This document shows positions 28,892 to 40,473 of a stretch of DNA of 64,000 bases, in pieces. The position numbers were made by a program, and so were the translations under genes. Position 1 is the first letter of the stretch; every line of letters begins with the position of its first letter. Below the pieces are notes generated by a model. It was not told the DNA's origin and did no database searches. It saw nothing but the letters and a program-made list of their open reading frames with translations. This DNA comes from Tritrichomonas musculus (taxonomy: Eukaryota; Parabasalia; Tritrichomonadida; Tritrichomonadidae), in NCBI GenBank assembly GCA_039105265.1, contig JAPFFF010000052.1:682001-746000 (forward strand), written 5' to 3'.

Positions 28892-29071
28892 TAAATAAGA
28901 AAAAGAAAATTACAAGGGCATAAACTTTTTTTTTGCCCGCGGGCATTAAATTTGAGAGGAAGCAAAATTCACACGAGCCACGTGTTTGGCCCGTAAATTG
29001 CTCAAGGGCTAAAAGTGCCATTTGTCACTTTTTTGCCCGAGCCTGTCCGGGCCGCCCTTTTAGCAAGCCTG

Positions 29072-29709
29072 GGATTTTCATAATTTATTACAAAATTTTT
29101 TTAAAATTTATTTTATACTTTTATTATCAGTAAATTGATTTATTGCTATTATATTGCATTAAATGCTTTAGCAATCATGAAGATCATCCTAAATTGAAAA
29201 AATTGAGTTTTCATATTTTAATCATCATCACAAAATTTTTATTTATTGTTTATATCAAATGCTATAAATGAATAAATATCTTTAAAAATAAGTGTTATTA
29301 TTATTTGTTCTGTTTTCTTTCAATGATTAAATCATTTTCTTCATTAAATTTTTTGAAATCGAAAAAATGAAATTTCTTTTAATATTGATCTGTATGGTAG
29401 ATAAATAAAACTTTAATTCATAAAAAAGAGTAATATATATTACTAAATATAATAATTGTGTTTTTATTGAAAATACCTTTTAGACATCAAACAAATTGAT
29501 TTTTTTTGAAAAACAATGAAACGAAGAAAAAATTATAAATAAAGAAAAGATATTTCATTTAATAAATAAAATAGATTATGCATAATATGAGATACAATAA
29601 TTAATTAAAAGTGTTGAATTATTCCAAATGGTTCATGAGAAAAATTTATTTTAATTTGTCTAAAAATTTAAAACTGACTTTTGTCCAAAAGCAGTCTTTT
29701 TTCCGGGAC
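29072..29709. other. AT-rich intergenic region
   Basis: This lies between the hAT-like element and the large inverted repeat. No gene or repeat was recognised. Confidence 0.4.
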
Positions 29710-32067
29710 TATTTCACCTAAGTACTCAATTTTTCACTTAAGTTATCAAAAATTGAAAAGGTAAAAAAAATAATATCTCCAATTGATAAAGAAAAAATAT
29801 TTAGTATCATTTTTCCTCTCAAAAACATATCATTAAAAAATTCCAAAATGTTAAGCGCTGCAGCATTTATAGAGTAAGAAGCCGAAAAAAATATATATTA
29901 ATCGGGGTTCCGTGGAGATTACAATGACGCAATTTTTATCCCAAAATTCCTTTTTCAAATATAATATCTAATTTAATCGCAACAAACTCCACGAGAAAAA
30001 AGTTTGTAAGTACCAGGACATTGTAGACAATTGAGTTTTACGTCGAACTTTGCGATATAAAATGCTAATTCGTATATTTTTAGATCAGCGATTTATATCT
30101 AATAATTTAATTTTCTTGGTTCATTGTTGAAATAGATAGAAAATCTCCTCGAATAATATTCTTTATCATTTTTTACATATTATACTAGCTTTAAACGTTA
30201 TAAAAAACCCTCTGAATATATACGATTATTCTATAATATTCATAAACCAATCAGTAAATTGCTAACAAAAACATATTAAAATATATATATGTGAATCAAT
30301 ATTAGAAAATATGTAAATCATTTTTTCTTATTTTATTTTTTTGATGTAGAAAAATGAAGATTATGATTAAATCAAAACTTATTATAAACGTATTTGGTAT
30401 TAAATCAAGATATATTACTGTATTTATTTAAAGTATTTTGATTTTTATATTATTTGGAATATATTTGAGTAGTATATAAATTGTTTTTACTAGAAAAATC
30501 TATATCATATTTTGATATATCAACATTTTAAAATTATTTTTTTTTTTCTATAACTTATTTAAATTTTTCAATAATTATTTGTAATTTTGAGAAAAGTTTA
30601 TATCAGTTGATGAATATTTTAAATCAATTTTTTGAGATAATGCCTTTTATCGGCAACTTTTTGTGATGTTTTTATTGAATGAAGATTAAGAATTATTGAC
30701 ATAGAAAAAGTAGGAAAGAAAAATAATTATATAAAATCAAAATATCTTAATATTAGCTTTGTATAATAATAATATTTAAATCTAAATTAGATGTTATATA
30801 ATATATAATACTAAATTTTGCTGCATAATAAATAAGTATTTAATTAAAATAGTTTTTTAATAGATATTGTTTGAAAACAAAAATATTCATAAATACATTA
30901 TGTGGAATAAAGATTACTAAATTTTTAAGTGGATAATTATCAATATAAGTTGTAAAATAACCTATTTTATAATCGAGAAAGGAGCAAGGGTAACCGTTTT
31001 TCGTACGTTAAGAAGCCTTAAAAAAGCATTTATATCTTATTATAAGAACAAGAAAAAACAATATTTTTTAAATATATTGATTATTTATATTAGATAAAAT
31101 AATCCTTAATGATACATTACATAATTATTTCAAGTGTGATGAAATTAATGACTAATGATATTTTTTTTGATCATCCAAAGGACTTGTAGATTAATGGTTT
31201 TGACATTCTATTTTAGTGCTAAATGATAAAATGATATTATGTCTTTTAAATAAAATTTATAGTAGACTTATAAAATTCCATATCGCATTTTTTATTTTTG
31301 AAATCCTGGGGAATAATCCTTTCTGTTGAGTGTTTATTTACATTAATATTTTATTTTGTCGACGATTGGTGTTAATAATTCTATTATATTATAATTAATG
31401 TTTTTTTAATAAGGAATTGTTATTACAAAATATAATTTTTTTAATATATATTTATTTAATAAAGCATATTAAATATATTATTTTCATTTTGGAGTTGAAA
31501 TGGAAATAATTGCATGAATATTTATGTTCATTAAAAATCAAAGTTTTCGGGGGAATAATAACAAATAGTTGTTATATAAAATCATATCAAGCAAATATAA
31601 TTATTTATCAGCTGAATAAATCAATTAATTGCGATATTTATGAATTTTAATGATGTTTAGAGGTTCTATGATTTTTAATTATTAAATTTTAATAATAAAA
31701 TAGACTATCATCTTTAATATAGGGAAATTTCATTTCCAAAATAACTAAGCACATAAGTAAATTCAGAATTAAAAATGAATAAAAAAAAAAATTGAGTAGT
31801 GCAAATTTTTAACACAAAAACTCATAGTATAATTTGTTTGTATTTTTCATAAGTACATATAATATTTTATATAATATATAATAGTTTTTTTATCTAAAAT
31901 ATCTCTATAATTTATTTATATTATTGAGATAAAAATGTTTTATTCAAAATAAATCTAATTTGAATGCCTATTCAAATATTTTTTTCTCTCAATTTTTTCT
32001 TTTCAAATTTAAGTTTTATCGTTTTACAAATTTTTCTTGATGGGATATTAATATTTTTTAAATATTC
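29710..32067 (+). repeat. Left arm of the giant inverted repeat
   Basis: 2358 bp, without an open frame of note. It pairs base for base with 35588-37944 on the other strand. It is AT-rich with scattered short GC-richer stretches such as the one near 29930 (CGGGGTTCCGTGGAG). Confidence 0.92.
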
Positions 32068-32239
32068 TTGTATATTTAATCATATATATAGTTTTAAAAA
32101 ATAATTACTCATAAGGTATTTTAAATCAATTTATATATTTGCTTGGGAGAATGCATAAAACTAATGATCGAGTGTAACTTATCATGACTCTAATATAAAA
32201 TTGGTAGTTGTGATTTGAGATTTAGTCGAATAAATAGAT

Positions 32240-32473
32240 TTAATATACGCATATATATCTAATATATTGTTTTCGAATGATTTGGTATGTTGAATTTGGG
32301 ACAATATTTGATTTAATAGCATCAGTAATTATTTCAAAAAACTGATTATATCTCAGCCATTTTGTAAAAATATTGAGTCTCGCATGGTTTATTCTAATTA
32401 TATTAGCAGATACTTTTAAATCATCATATGGTCTATCTTGAATTATTTGAAATTGAGAATCTCCAAATTTCAT
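32240..32473 (-). CDS. Small ORF inside the inverted-repeat element, unknown
   Basis: The frame has 77 codons from ATG at 32473. The residues MKFGDSQFQIIQDRPYDDLK and HARLNIFTKWLRYNQFFEII look like real protein rather than AT drift. No family is recognised. It lies just inside the left arm on the reverse strand and may be the intact end of an eroded cargo gene. Confidence 0.35.
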   Translation of the reverse strand: MKFGDSQFQIIQDRPYDDLKVSANIIRINHARLNIFTKWLRYNQFFEIITDAIKSNIVPNSTYQIIRKQYIRYICVY

Positions 32474-33503
32474 CGATTGCCCTTAATCAAATCATAAAAG
32501 TAATATTTATATATAAATATTATTATATTATTTAAAAATAAAATAAAATTTTGAATTTATTAATTATATAACGCAAAAAAAGGCAAACAACGAGAAAAAA
32601 TAGCCCATTCAATAAGTTAACTCTCCTCTTCAATTTGTCAACTTTTTGAATTATTTTTATACTTTGATATTTTTCTTTCATTTGTCGGTAAATCGATTTA
32701 TTTCTGTGATTTTACACAACTTCTATCAAACATGTAAAAACGTTTAGAATTAAAATTCGTACGTTAGTTCTGAAAAGTTAAACTTTTTGATAACTTGGAT
32801 TTTTTTAAAACGATAGATTCTTTTCTGGTCCATATAAAGTTTGCTTAAAAACCAATATACTATATAATATTTCAATATGAAGTCGAAACGATTTTCAATA
32901 ACCTCTAAAGTGGTGCTTCTTTTAATAGAGGTAATTTCAAGATCTTTTTCTCAAAATTGAAATAAAATATGCGAAAATGGTCTATAATATATATATATAA
33001 ACGTTATTATATAATAACAACATTATGAAATTCAAATTTCAGTTCAAATCATTGAGATATTTGAAAACTTTTTTATTAAACTTTTTCATTTCCACTGGAA
33101 ATTTTCAAGAAGGGAATCATTTTAAACTGTATAAAAAAACTTAAATCTCCAGTGTGGAATTTTTATGACATTAAATAAATTAAAACATATATTGAAAAGA
33201 AAATTAAACCTTTTGGAAATAATTGATATAAAATCTGAAAATTAACATAAAATGTAATTTTAATGAAGAAATCATAAGTGTCAATGTTTAAAAAATAAAA
33301 TTATAATTTTCTTTAATGAAACCCTTTATTCAATTTTTATGATAAGATAAATGCTAACATCTAGAGTTTCGATTTGTTATTCCAAAGTAAATTTAATAAA
33401 TATAAATATAATAAATAAGATATTTTTAATTATTTTGACAACTTAAATGATTATAATTCTTCAAATTTGTCTAATAATTTTATTCTTTTTCTAAAATGAC
33501 AAG

Positions 33504-33620
33504 TAGGCTTGTTATTTTCCGATTCTCGAGATTGATAATTGATTGACTTTTCGATATCGATACATAAATACGCACTGATTCTCGAGATCGATTTCAGAGA
33601 TCGAGAATTTTACGAATTTC
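33504..33620 (+). mobile_element. One-ended hAT-like MITE relative
   Basis: The sequence starts TAGGCTTGTTATTTTCCGAT and continues with TTGATAATTGATTG and TCGATATCGATA, resembling the left end of the MITE at 15690. No matching right end (AACAAGCCTA) was found nearby, so this is a truncated or diverged copy within the interior of the giant inverted-repeat element. Confidence 0.6.
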
Positions 33621-33916
33621 CAGTAGCAACTTTTTGAGAGCTAGATTAATTGAATTTAATTTCGCTCACTTTTTCATGAACAATGCTTCAATGAAAATGG
33701 ATTATTTTTAAAAAGTTTGAATTATCATATTCATAATGCTATTATATGAGTTGTTTAAATTCGCATATTAACCATATCATATGACAAAATAATAACCACT
33801 TCTTCATTTTAATTTACTTTTTCTTTTAATTGAAAGGTTATGTTGGTTATATTTTTTAGAGAAAAAGTTGATATGCCTCGTGCTTTAAAAAAATGCTAAA
33901 ATGAGTGAAAAAATGA

Positions 33917-34716
33917 GGGAAAGAATCAAAATTTAGGATTTGGTGGTTGCTACAGGCAACAACAGTGATAGGTATCACGATATTTATTATGTGTAGCAAT
34001 CAAAACCTTAAACTTGAACCTTGTCCAGATATAATGTTTGACAAAGACTTAACTGGCAGCAATCTTAGCAAAGATCTTATCACTGTTGCTAGAGAAAAAG
34101 TTTTTACGATAGAATTTGACGATTCTGATTATGCTAACATACTTGAACCCAAAATATTTACATTTATAAAGGATATTAATCTTAGAGATGTATATAAATG
34201 CGATGTTATAGATTTGTTATAGGTATAAAAAATAACACAGGACTTGTTTCATAATGCATTAGAACTTAAGAAAATGATTCTGTATAAGGTAATGATCCAT
34301 CAAGTATTACGTATATTAAGCACTTTAGCATACCTGGAATAGATATAGCTCAAGACCCAGATATAGCTATCGTGAAATATGTAAAAAACTTAGTAAAAAA
34401 CAAGAGCAATAATAATTATGAAACATTAAAGACAAAATTAGATGAAATGGAGAATAATTTGTGGAAGCATTTTTATTATGTATTTACACTTTGTGATGAC
34501 CAAACGATAGATAACATTTTTTATTCAGATAATACTTCAACAAAAGAATTTGGTTTAGAATTTTATTAAGATTTTATTTTTAACAAGAAAGAATATTTAG
34601 TGATGATGATTAGAACCAATATTATAAAAGGGAAAACTTATATTGATGAAATTTATGGTCCTACAAGATTTATAGAATTAAATGATTTTGAGTATACTAA
34701 TTTTGATAATATTTAA
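33917..34716 (+). pseudogene. Decayed cargo gene in the inverted-repeat element
   Basis: Two blocks of coding-like sequence follow each other: 33917-34222 (LKLEPCPDIMFDKDLTGSNL, then FTIEFDDSDYANILEPKIFT) and, in another frame, 34288-34716 (ITYIKHFSIPGIDIAQDPDI, then WKHFYYVFTLCDDQTIDNIF, an in-frame TAA at 34567, then IDEIYGPTRFIELNDFEYTN). The base composition is less AT-rich than the surroundings. Together they look like one protein broken by a frameshift and a stop. I do not recognise the family; an element structural or cargo protein is possible. Confidence 0.6.
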
Positions 34717-35199
34717 CGTTATGGACGGCACAATTATAATTATAATATAAAGTAACCACGCTTATAATAATTATCATAATAATAATAAAATAGATATATA
34801 GCAGTAGTGAACCGTAGGCTAGGCCAAATAAAATGCCCCAGCCTACCACTACTCCAAGGGCTCCCACCCCTGGACCCCGCCTTACAAAGTCTTCAAAAAG
34901 CTCCAACAGTCCATATAATTCAAAAAGTTGGTAACAAAAAAATTCTAAGCAAAAAGTTTTATGGTCTCGTTATCAAAATTATTTTAGGGCAAATAATCTA
35001 CCTAAACCAATTTATGGGATAAAGACGAGGTTGATGTTAATATTCTTAATATTTTCATCATGAATGTAACGTTATGGACGGCACAAATGGACGTCCTTAT
35101 ATCGAAGATTGTGCCAGAGCTATATGGTGCAAGTGTTAAGGACAGGCTTAACGAAGTATTATAAATATGATTACAAATATTTTTATAAGCGTGGTTACT
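34714..35199. repeat. Segment bounded by direct and inverted short repeats
   Basis: TAACGTTATGGACGGCACAA occurs at 34714-34733 and again at 35067-35086 in direct orientation; AGTAACCACGCTTATAA at 34751-34767 recurs inverted at 35183-35199. Between them lies a Pro/Thr/Ser-rich reading frame from ATG 34833 (MPQPTTTPRAPTPGPRLTKS) with one internal stop, and an ATG frame at about 35062 (TLWTAQMDVLISKIVPELYG, then SVKDRLNEVL and stop). These look like more eroded cargo coding sequence, possibly rearranged by a small nested insertion. Confidence 0.6.
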
Positions 35200-35587
35200 T
35201 TTATTTCGAAAATAACTGATGTAGAAATGGGGGATGGAGATTCCATGGAAAATACATATAAATGCTATAAGCTGATAGAATAGGTGAACTGGCACCTCCA
35301 GATGATCCCAATATCGATCAATAATTTCTTAATGAGATAGAAAATGACTGACAAGAAAAGGAAATAATTGTTTTTGTTGAAATAAGAATTCCAAGTCAAG
35401 AATATTAAAATGATTTTTTAAATCAAATAACTGTTTAATTTGACAAGAATATAAGTAATAAGATCAAATGATATTTTTTTTAATATGGAGCTACAATATT
35501 ATCAATTGTTTCACGGCAAAACAATGTGAAAAGCTTTATATAAATTAAACTATATAAAGTTTAAGATGGAATGAACAAAATATCTCT

Positions 35588-37944
35588 GAATATTTAAAAA
35601 ATATTAATATCCCATCAAGAAAAATTTGTAAAACGATAAAACTTAAATTTGAAAAGAAAAAATTGAGAGAAAAAAATATTTGAATAGGCATTCAAATTAG
35701 ATTTATTTTGAATAAAACATTTTTATCTCAATAATATAAATAAATTATAGAGATATTTTAGATAAAAAAACTATTATATATTATATAAAATATTATATGT
35801 ACTTATGAAAAATACAAACAAATTATACTATGAGTTTTTGTGTTAAAAATTTGCACTACTCAATTTTTTTTTTTATTCATTTTTAATTCTGAATTTACTT
35901 ATGTGCTTAGTTATTTTGGAAATGAAATTTCCCTATATTAAAGATGATAGTCTATTTTATTATTAAAATTTAATAATTAAAAATCATAGAACCTCTAAAC
36001 ATCATTAAAATTCATAAATATCGCAATTAATTGATTTATTCAGCTGATAAATAATTATATTTGCTTGATATGATTTTATATAACAACTATTTGTTATTAT
36101 TCCCCCGAAAACTTTGATTTTTAATGAACATAAATATTCATGCAATTATTTCCATTTCAACTCCAAAATGAAAATAATATATTTAATATGCTTTATTAAA
36201 TAAATATATATTAAAAAAATTATATTTTGTAATAACAATTCCTTATTAAAAAAACATTAATTATAATATAATAGAATTATTAACACCAATCGTCGACAAA
36301 ATAAAATATTAATGTAAATAAACACTCAACAGAAAGGATTATTCCCCAGGATTTCAAAAATAAAAAATGCGATATGGAATTTTATAAGTCTACTATAAAT
36401 TTTATTTAAAAGACATAATATCATTTTATCATTTAGCACTAAAATAGAATGTCAAAACCATTAATCTACAAGTCCTTTGGATGATCAAAAAAAATATCAT
36501 TAGTCATTAATTTCATCACACTTGAAATAATTATGTAATGTATCATTAAGGATTATTTTATCTAATATAAATAATCAATATATTTAAAAAATATTGTTTT
36601 TTCTTGTTCTTATAATAAGATATAAATGCTTTTTTAAGGCTTCTTAACGTACGAAAAACGGTTACCCTTGCTCCTTTCTCGATTATAAAATAGGTTATTT
36701 TACAACTTATATTGATAATTATCCACTTAAAAATTTAGTAATCTTTATTCCACATAATGTATTTATGAATATTTTTGTTTTCAAACAATATCTATTAAAA
36801 AACTATTTTAATTAAATACTTATTTATTATGCAGCAAAATTTAGTATTATATATTATATAACATCTAATTTAGATTTAAATATTATTATTATACAAAGCT
36901 AATATTAAGATATTTTGATTTTATATAATTATTTTTCTTTCCTACTTTTTCTATGTCAATAATTCTTAATCTTCATTCAATAAAAACATCACAAAAAGTT
37001 GCCGATAAAAGGCATTATCTCAAAAAATTGATTTAAAATATTCATCAACTGATATAAACTTTTCTCAAAATTACAAATAATTATTGAAAAATTTAAATAA
37101 GTTATAGAAAAAAAAAAATAATTTTAAAATGTTGATATATCAAAATATGATATAGATTTTTCTAGTAAAAACAATTTATATACTACTCAAATATATTCCA
37201 AATAATATAAAAATCAAAATACTTTAAATAAATACAGTAATATATCTTGATTTAATACCAAATACGTTTATAATAAGTTTTGATTTAATCATAATCTTCA
37301 TTTTTCTACATCAAAAAAATAAAATAAGAAAAAATGATTTACATATTTTCTAATATTGATTCACATATATATATTTTAATATGTTTTTGTTAGCAATTTA
37401 CTGATTGGTTTATGAATATTATAGAATAATCGTATATATTCAGAGGGTTTTTTATAACGTTTAAAGCTAGTATAATATGTAAAAAATGATAAAGAATATT
37501 ATTCGAGGAGATTTTCTATCTATTTCAACAATGAACCAAGAAAATTAAATTATTAGATATAAATCGCTGATCTAAAAATATACGAATTAGCATTTTATAT
37601 CGCAAAGTTCGACGTAAAACTCAATTGTCTACAATGTCCTGGTACTTACAAACTTTTTTCTCGTGGAGTTTGTTGCGATTAAATTAGATATTATATTTGA
37701 AAAAGGAATTTTGGGATAAAAATTGCGTCATTGTAATCTCCACGGAACCCGATTAATATATATTTTTTTCGGCTTCTTACTCTATAAATGCTGCAGCGCT
37801 TAACATTTTGGAATTTTTTAATGATATGTTTTTGAGAGGAAAAATGATACTAAATATTTTTTCTTTATCAATTGGAGATATTATTTTTTTTACCTTTTCA
37901 ATTTTTGATAACTTAAGTGAAAAATTGAGTACTTAGGTGAAATA
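35588..37944 (-). repeat. Right arm of the giant inverted repeat
   Basis: 2357 bp, the reverse complement of 29710-32067. Its outer end is followed after about 12 bases by CCACCAACT, the terminus found on the 47985-49889 element, and then by an (AT)n run and a T28 tract. Confidence 0.92.
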
Positions 37945-38412
37945 AACCCCTTTTTTCCACCAACTATATATATATTTATTTTTTTTTTTTTTTTTTTTTT
38001 TTTTTTCATTGCCCATATCTCAATATTTCAAATATTCATTGGAACAAATATACCACAATTATGACTAAGTAAATAATAAGATTGCAAATTCCAAAACTTG
38101 TGTATTCTTTCAATTTAAAATATTTTCGGATATAAATTGAAATATAAAATATTATAATTACATAGACTCTCATGTTTTTTATAATAATCTAAAGCATTGT
38201 TGATAAAATAAAACCTATTTTTTATTATCATCATTTATTAAATTGATTATATTTAAAAAATTATTTTAAATAATATACAAATATTATAATTAATTTAATA
38301 TTCTATTCATATATCAATAAAATTTTTTAAAAAAAATGAGAAAAAGAACCAATTCAAATAAAAAATGTAGATTATATGTGAAATACTTAATTTTTATTGA
38401 AATAAAATAATG
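37945..38412. other. Flank of the inverted repeat with T28 tract
   Basis: Contains CCACCAACTATATATATAT (37957 onward), a run of 28 T at 37979-38006, then plain AT-rich DNA up to the convergent end of the four-helix membrane gene. Confidence 0.6.
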
Positions 38413-39141
38413 TTATAAATCTACATAATTGTTCTTCGCTTCATTTTGGTTATTTTGATTTGGTGGATCATTTATTGGAGCTTTATTTTCACTCGTTTCA
38501 TTTACTATTTTCCGTTTCTTTTCCTTATTGCAACAGCAACATCCAGTAATAACTGATAACATAACTAAATAAAATACAAACTGGATTATTTCTGCAAGTA
38601 GAGCAGGCGTTAAAATTTTTTCGCATATTGGGTCATGATTTGCATACCATGCTAAATACTGATCTAGTTTTTCTCCATTCAAATTTTCTAAAGCTCCATA
38701 ATAAGATGCATTGAGTGATAATGAGCAAGGAATTTTGGGCAAAAACATAACTTCAACTGATTCTGTGGCTTTTGCGAAAGAGAAAATGCCGATAATCATT
38801 CCAACCCAAGTTGTAAAACTAAATAAAAAAAAGAGACACCTTGTTTTACCATTCTTACAAAAGGACACACATATAAAAAGGAGGAAAAAAAATAAGACTA
38901 ATGCATAAAGTATTGTTGAAATAATAGACAAAATGTAAATAAGTTTAGCATCCCATAATCCATACTTAAACCATTTGATTCTGCAAGACCAAACAATATC
39001 AATTATGAGTACTACTACTGATAAGAGTGCAACCAATACCATAAAAACAATGATCGTATATCGCCTTGCTTTTGGAACTGATTGGTCTTTGATAATATCA
39101 ATATCAACATCTACAAATTTGCAAAGAAGATCTAGGCACAT
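38413..39141 (-). CDS. Four-span tetraspanin-like membrane protein
   Basis: The 242-residue protein has four membrane segments: about 28-50 (IIVFMVLVALLSVVVLIIDI), 67-94, 101-122 and 178-200. Between spans 3 and 4 lies a loop of about 55 residues with two Cys and an N-glycosylation motif (NAS), and after span 4 comes GCCCCNKEKKRK, a probable palmitoylation site with a basic stop-transfer signal, then an Asn/Pro-rich cytoplasmic tail. Topology, the short loop between spans 1 and 2 and the cysteine cluster match trichomonad tetraspanins, but the diagnostic CCG of the large loop is absent, so the assignment is by architecture. An initiator-like TCATTCATT (reverse strand, 39146-39154) precedes the ATG. 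Confidence 0.72.
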   Translation of the reverse strand: MCLDLLCKFVDVDIDIIKDQSVPKARRYTIIVFMVLVALLSVVVLIIDIVWSCRIKWFKYGLWDAKLIYILSIISTILYALVLFFFLLFICVSFCKNGKTRCLFFLFSFTTWVGMIIGIFSFAKATESVEVMFLPKIPCSLSLNASYYGALENLNGEKLDQYLAWYANHDPICEKILTPALLAEIIQFVFYLVMLSVITGCCCCNKEKKRKIVNETSENKAPINDPPNQNNQNEAKNNYVDL

Positions 39142-39924
39142 TTATAATGAATGAAGTGTTAAAATTTTATCAGTTAAGAAAAAATTCAAACAACTATACT
39201 ACTTTTTTCAATTAAAATAAATGTATTATATTTGGAAGTTCAATTAATTGCTTATGAGAAAAAGCTACTTTAAAAAAAAATCTTTGAAAATTGAATATTT
39301 CAAGAAACGGTTTATTTTTTGTAACAGCGTTTTTTTTTTTTTTTTTGTAAGGTATGAAATGAAAATTGAATGGATTTCGTTACGGTTTAAGTGAATTTAA
39401 AAGATTTATTTTGGTTGCTTTTGTAATTAAAGATAAACGGTATATTTAAAATATTCTATGAGTTTTTATTCAATTTATCTTTAACTCTTGTATCTTCATA
39501 AAAATCTCATTGTAATGAAAAAAAAATCATTAATTAAAACGGTAGAAAAATGTTTTTATAAAGAGTGTTTATAATTTAATTTGCTTTTGTATTGAAAATT
39601 GAGAAAGAGATGATATTTTTAAAAACGAATGATTATTTAATAATTCAAATATTTTTAAGACTTATTAAAGATTTTTTTGGTATATCAATTCTTAAAAGAA
39701 AAGATTTTTTTGGTATCAGTTGTTGCATTGCAGAAAATAGGAATAATAAATATCCGACGTATTTGTTATTCGGCGACATTTTTTATGATGAAAATGTTAG
39801 TGATTTTAATGTCAATACAAAAATTCATATTATTTTAAATATATTTGCAAAATGATCAATTGCAAACATTTTTATAAATATAAGTGATGAATGAAAACAT
39901 TTATTTCTCCATCAAATAAGGAAG
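39142..39924. other. Intergenic region upstream of the partial element
   Basis: AT-rich with a T15-16 run at about 39331. A forward frame at 39610-39855 (first ATG; IFLKTNDYLIIQIFLRLIKD, then YPTYLLFGDIFYDENVSDFN) looks partly coding and ends just before the partial hAT-like element; it may be another piece of that element's cargo. Confidence 0.4.
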
Positions 39925-40473
39925 ATATAAGAGAATTCGTTAAAATAAATAATGACATGAAATAAATAATTTTCAATGCAAATCATTCATTTCTTGATTT
40001 TTACTTAAAAAATGATGTATCTGTTGTAATATAATGATTATCATTACTTAGATCAAATAGACAAAAGTTTTTTTCGATAAAAATGAAACTTCTCACCAAA
40101 ATATTATAATCTTGATAAATATATTTCAAAAATATTAGATATTAATGAAGATATTATAACTTTTTTATTAATTAATTTCACTTTTTCTATGAGATCTCAG
40201 AAATATTTGCGGCAACCTAAGTAATGCGTCAAAACTCTGAAATGAATAACGAATATACAACATTAATTAATCACTTATTATTATTTAGTCATATGATATA
40301 TTATATAAAGAATATTGAATAAAATTAGAAAGATTCAAAAAAATGTATTATTTTTATAAACTTTTTCATAAGTTTTTTGCTCTAGCATTTGCCTGGATAA
40401 TGGTATAAAGGGCGCGAGCCCGGGCGGGCAAAACGGTTTGGACGGGCCAGCCCGTGCCCTTTTAGCAATCCTG
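39925..40473 (-). mobile_element. Partial, inverted copy of the GC-ended hAT-like element
   Basis: This matches the reverse complement of about 27790-28390: the terminus read inward is CAGGATTGCTAAAAGGGCAC, followed by GGGCTGGCCCGTCCAAACCG, CCCTTTATACCATT and the homologue of the small frame at 28085 (FTFSMRSQKY at about 40170), here full of stops. Only one end can be recognised; the other side fades out near 39925 (GATATAAGAGAATTCG). The left GC-rich part carries internal deletions relative to the copy at 27790. Confidence 0.8.

Larger units (their letters stand above)
27790..29071. mobile_element. 1.28-kb hAT-like element with GC-rich termini
   Basis: The element begins TAGGCTTGCTAAAAGGGC and ends with the complement, GCCCTTTTAGCAAGCCTG being near-exact, so it has a 17-bp terminal inverted repeat after one mismatch at the first base. 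The flanks GAATTTTC (27782-27789) and GGATTTTC (29072-29079) match at 7 of 8 bases, an eroded 8-bp target duplication. The ends share the core AGGCTTG with the MITEs at 15690 and 46851. About 170 bases inside the left end and 150 inside the right end are very GC-rich (CCCGAGGTGACC, GGCCCGTCCAAACCG), whereas the middle is AT-rich. It contains a small reverse frame (28085-28357) and a nested MITE. Confidence 0.88.
29710..37944. mobile_element. 8.2-kb structure with 2.36-kb inverted arms
   Basis: The left arm (29710-32067) and right arm (35588-37944) are reverse complements of each other, with near identity wherever compared: both ends, the CGTACGTTAAGAAGCC region and the TGCTGCAGCGCTTAAC region. 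They differ by at least one base (four G at about 29907 against three). The 3.5-kb interior (32068-35587) is a decayed coding region. Just outside the right arm is CCACCAACT (37957-37965), the same terminus as both ends of the 1.9-kb element at 47985; the left side lacks it. Long inverted arms beginning AG recall Maverick/Polinton elements, abundant in trichomonads, but no polymerase, integrase, ATPase or protease is seen, so the class is unproven. Confidence 0.88.

Noticed and set aside
29710-37944. Certain identification as a Maverick/Polinton
   Set aside because: No polymerase B, integrase, ATPase, protease or capsid gene can be read, and a target duplication is not found, so only the resemblance of the ends is noted.
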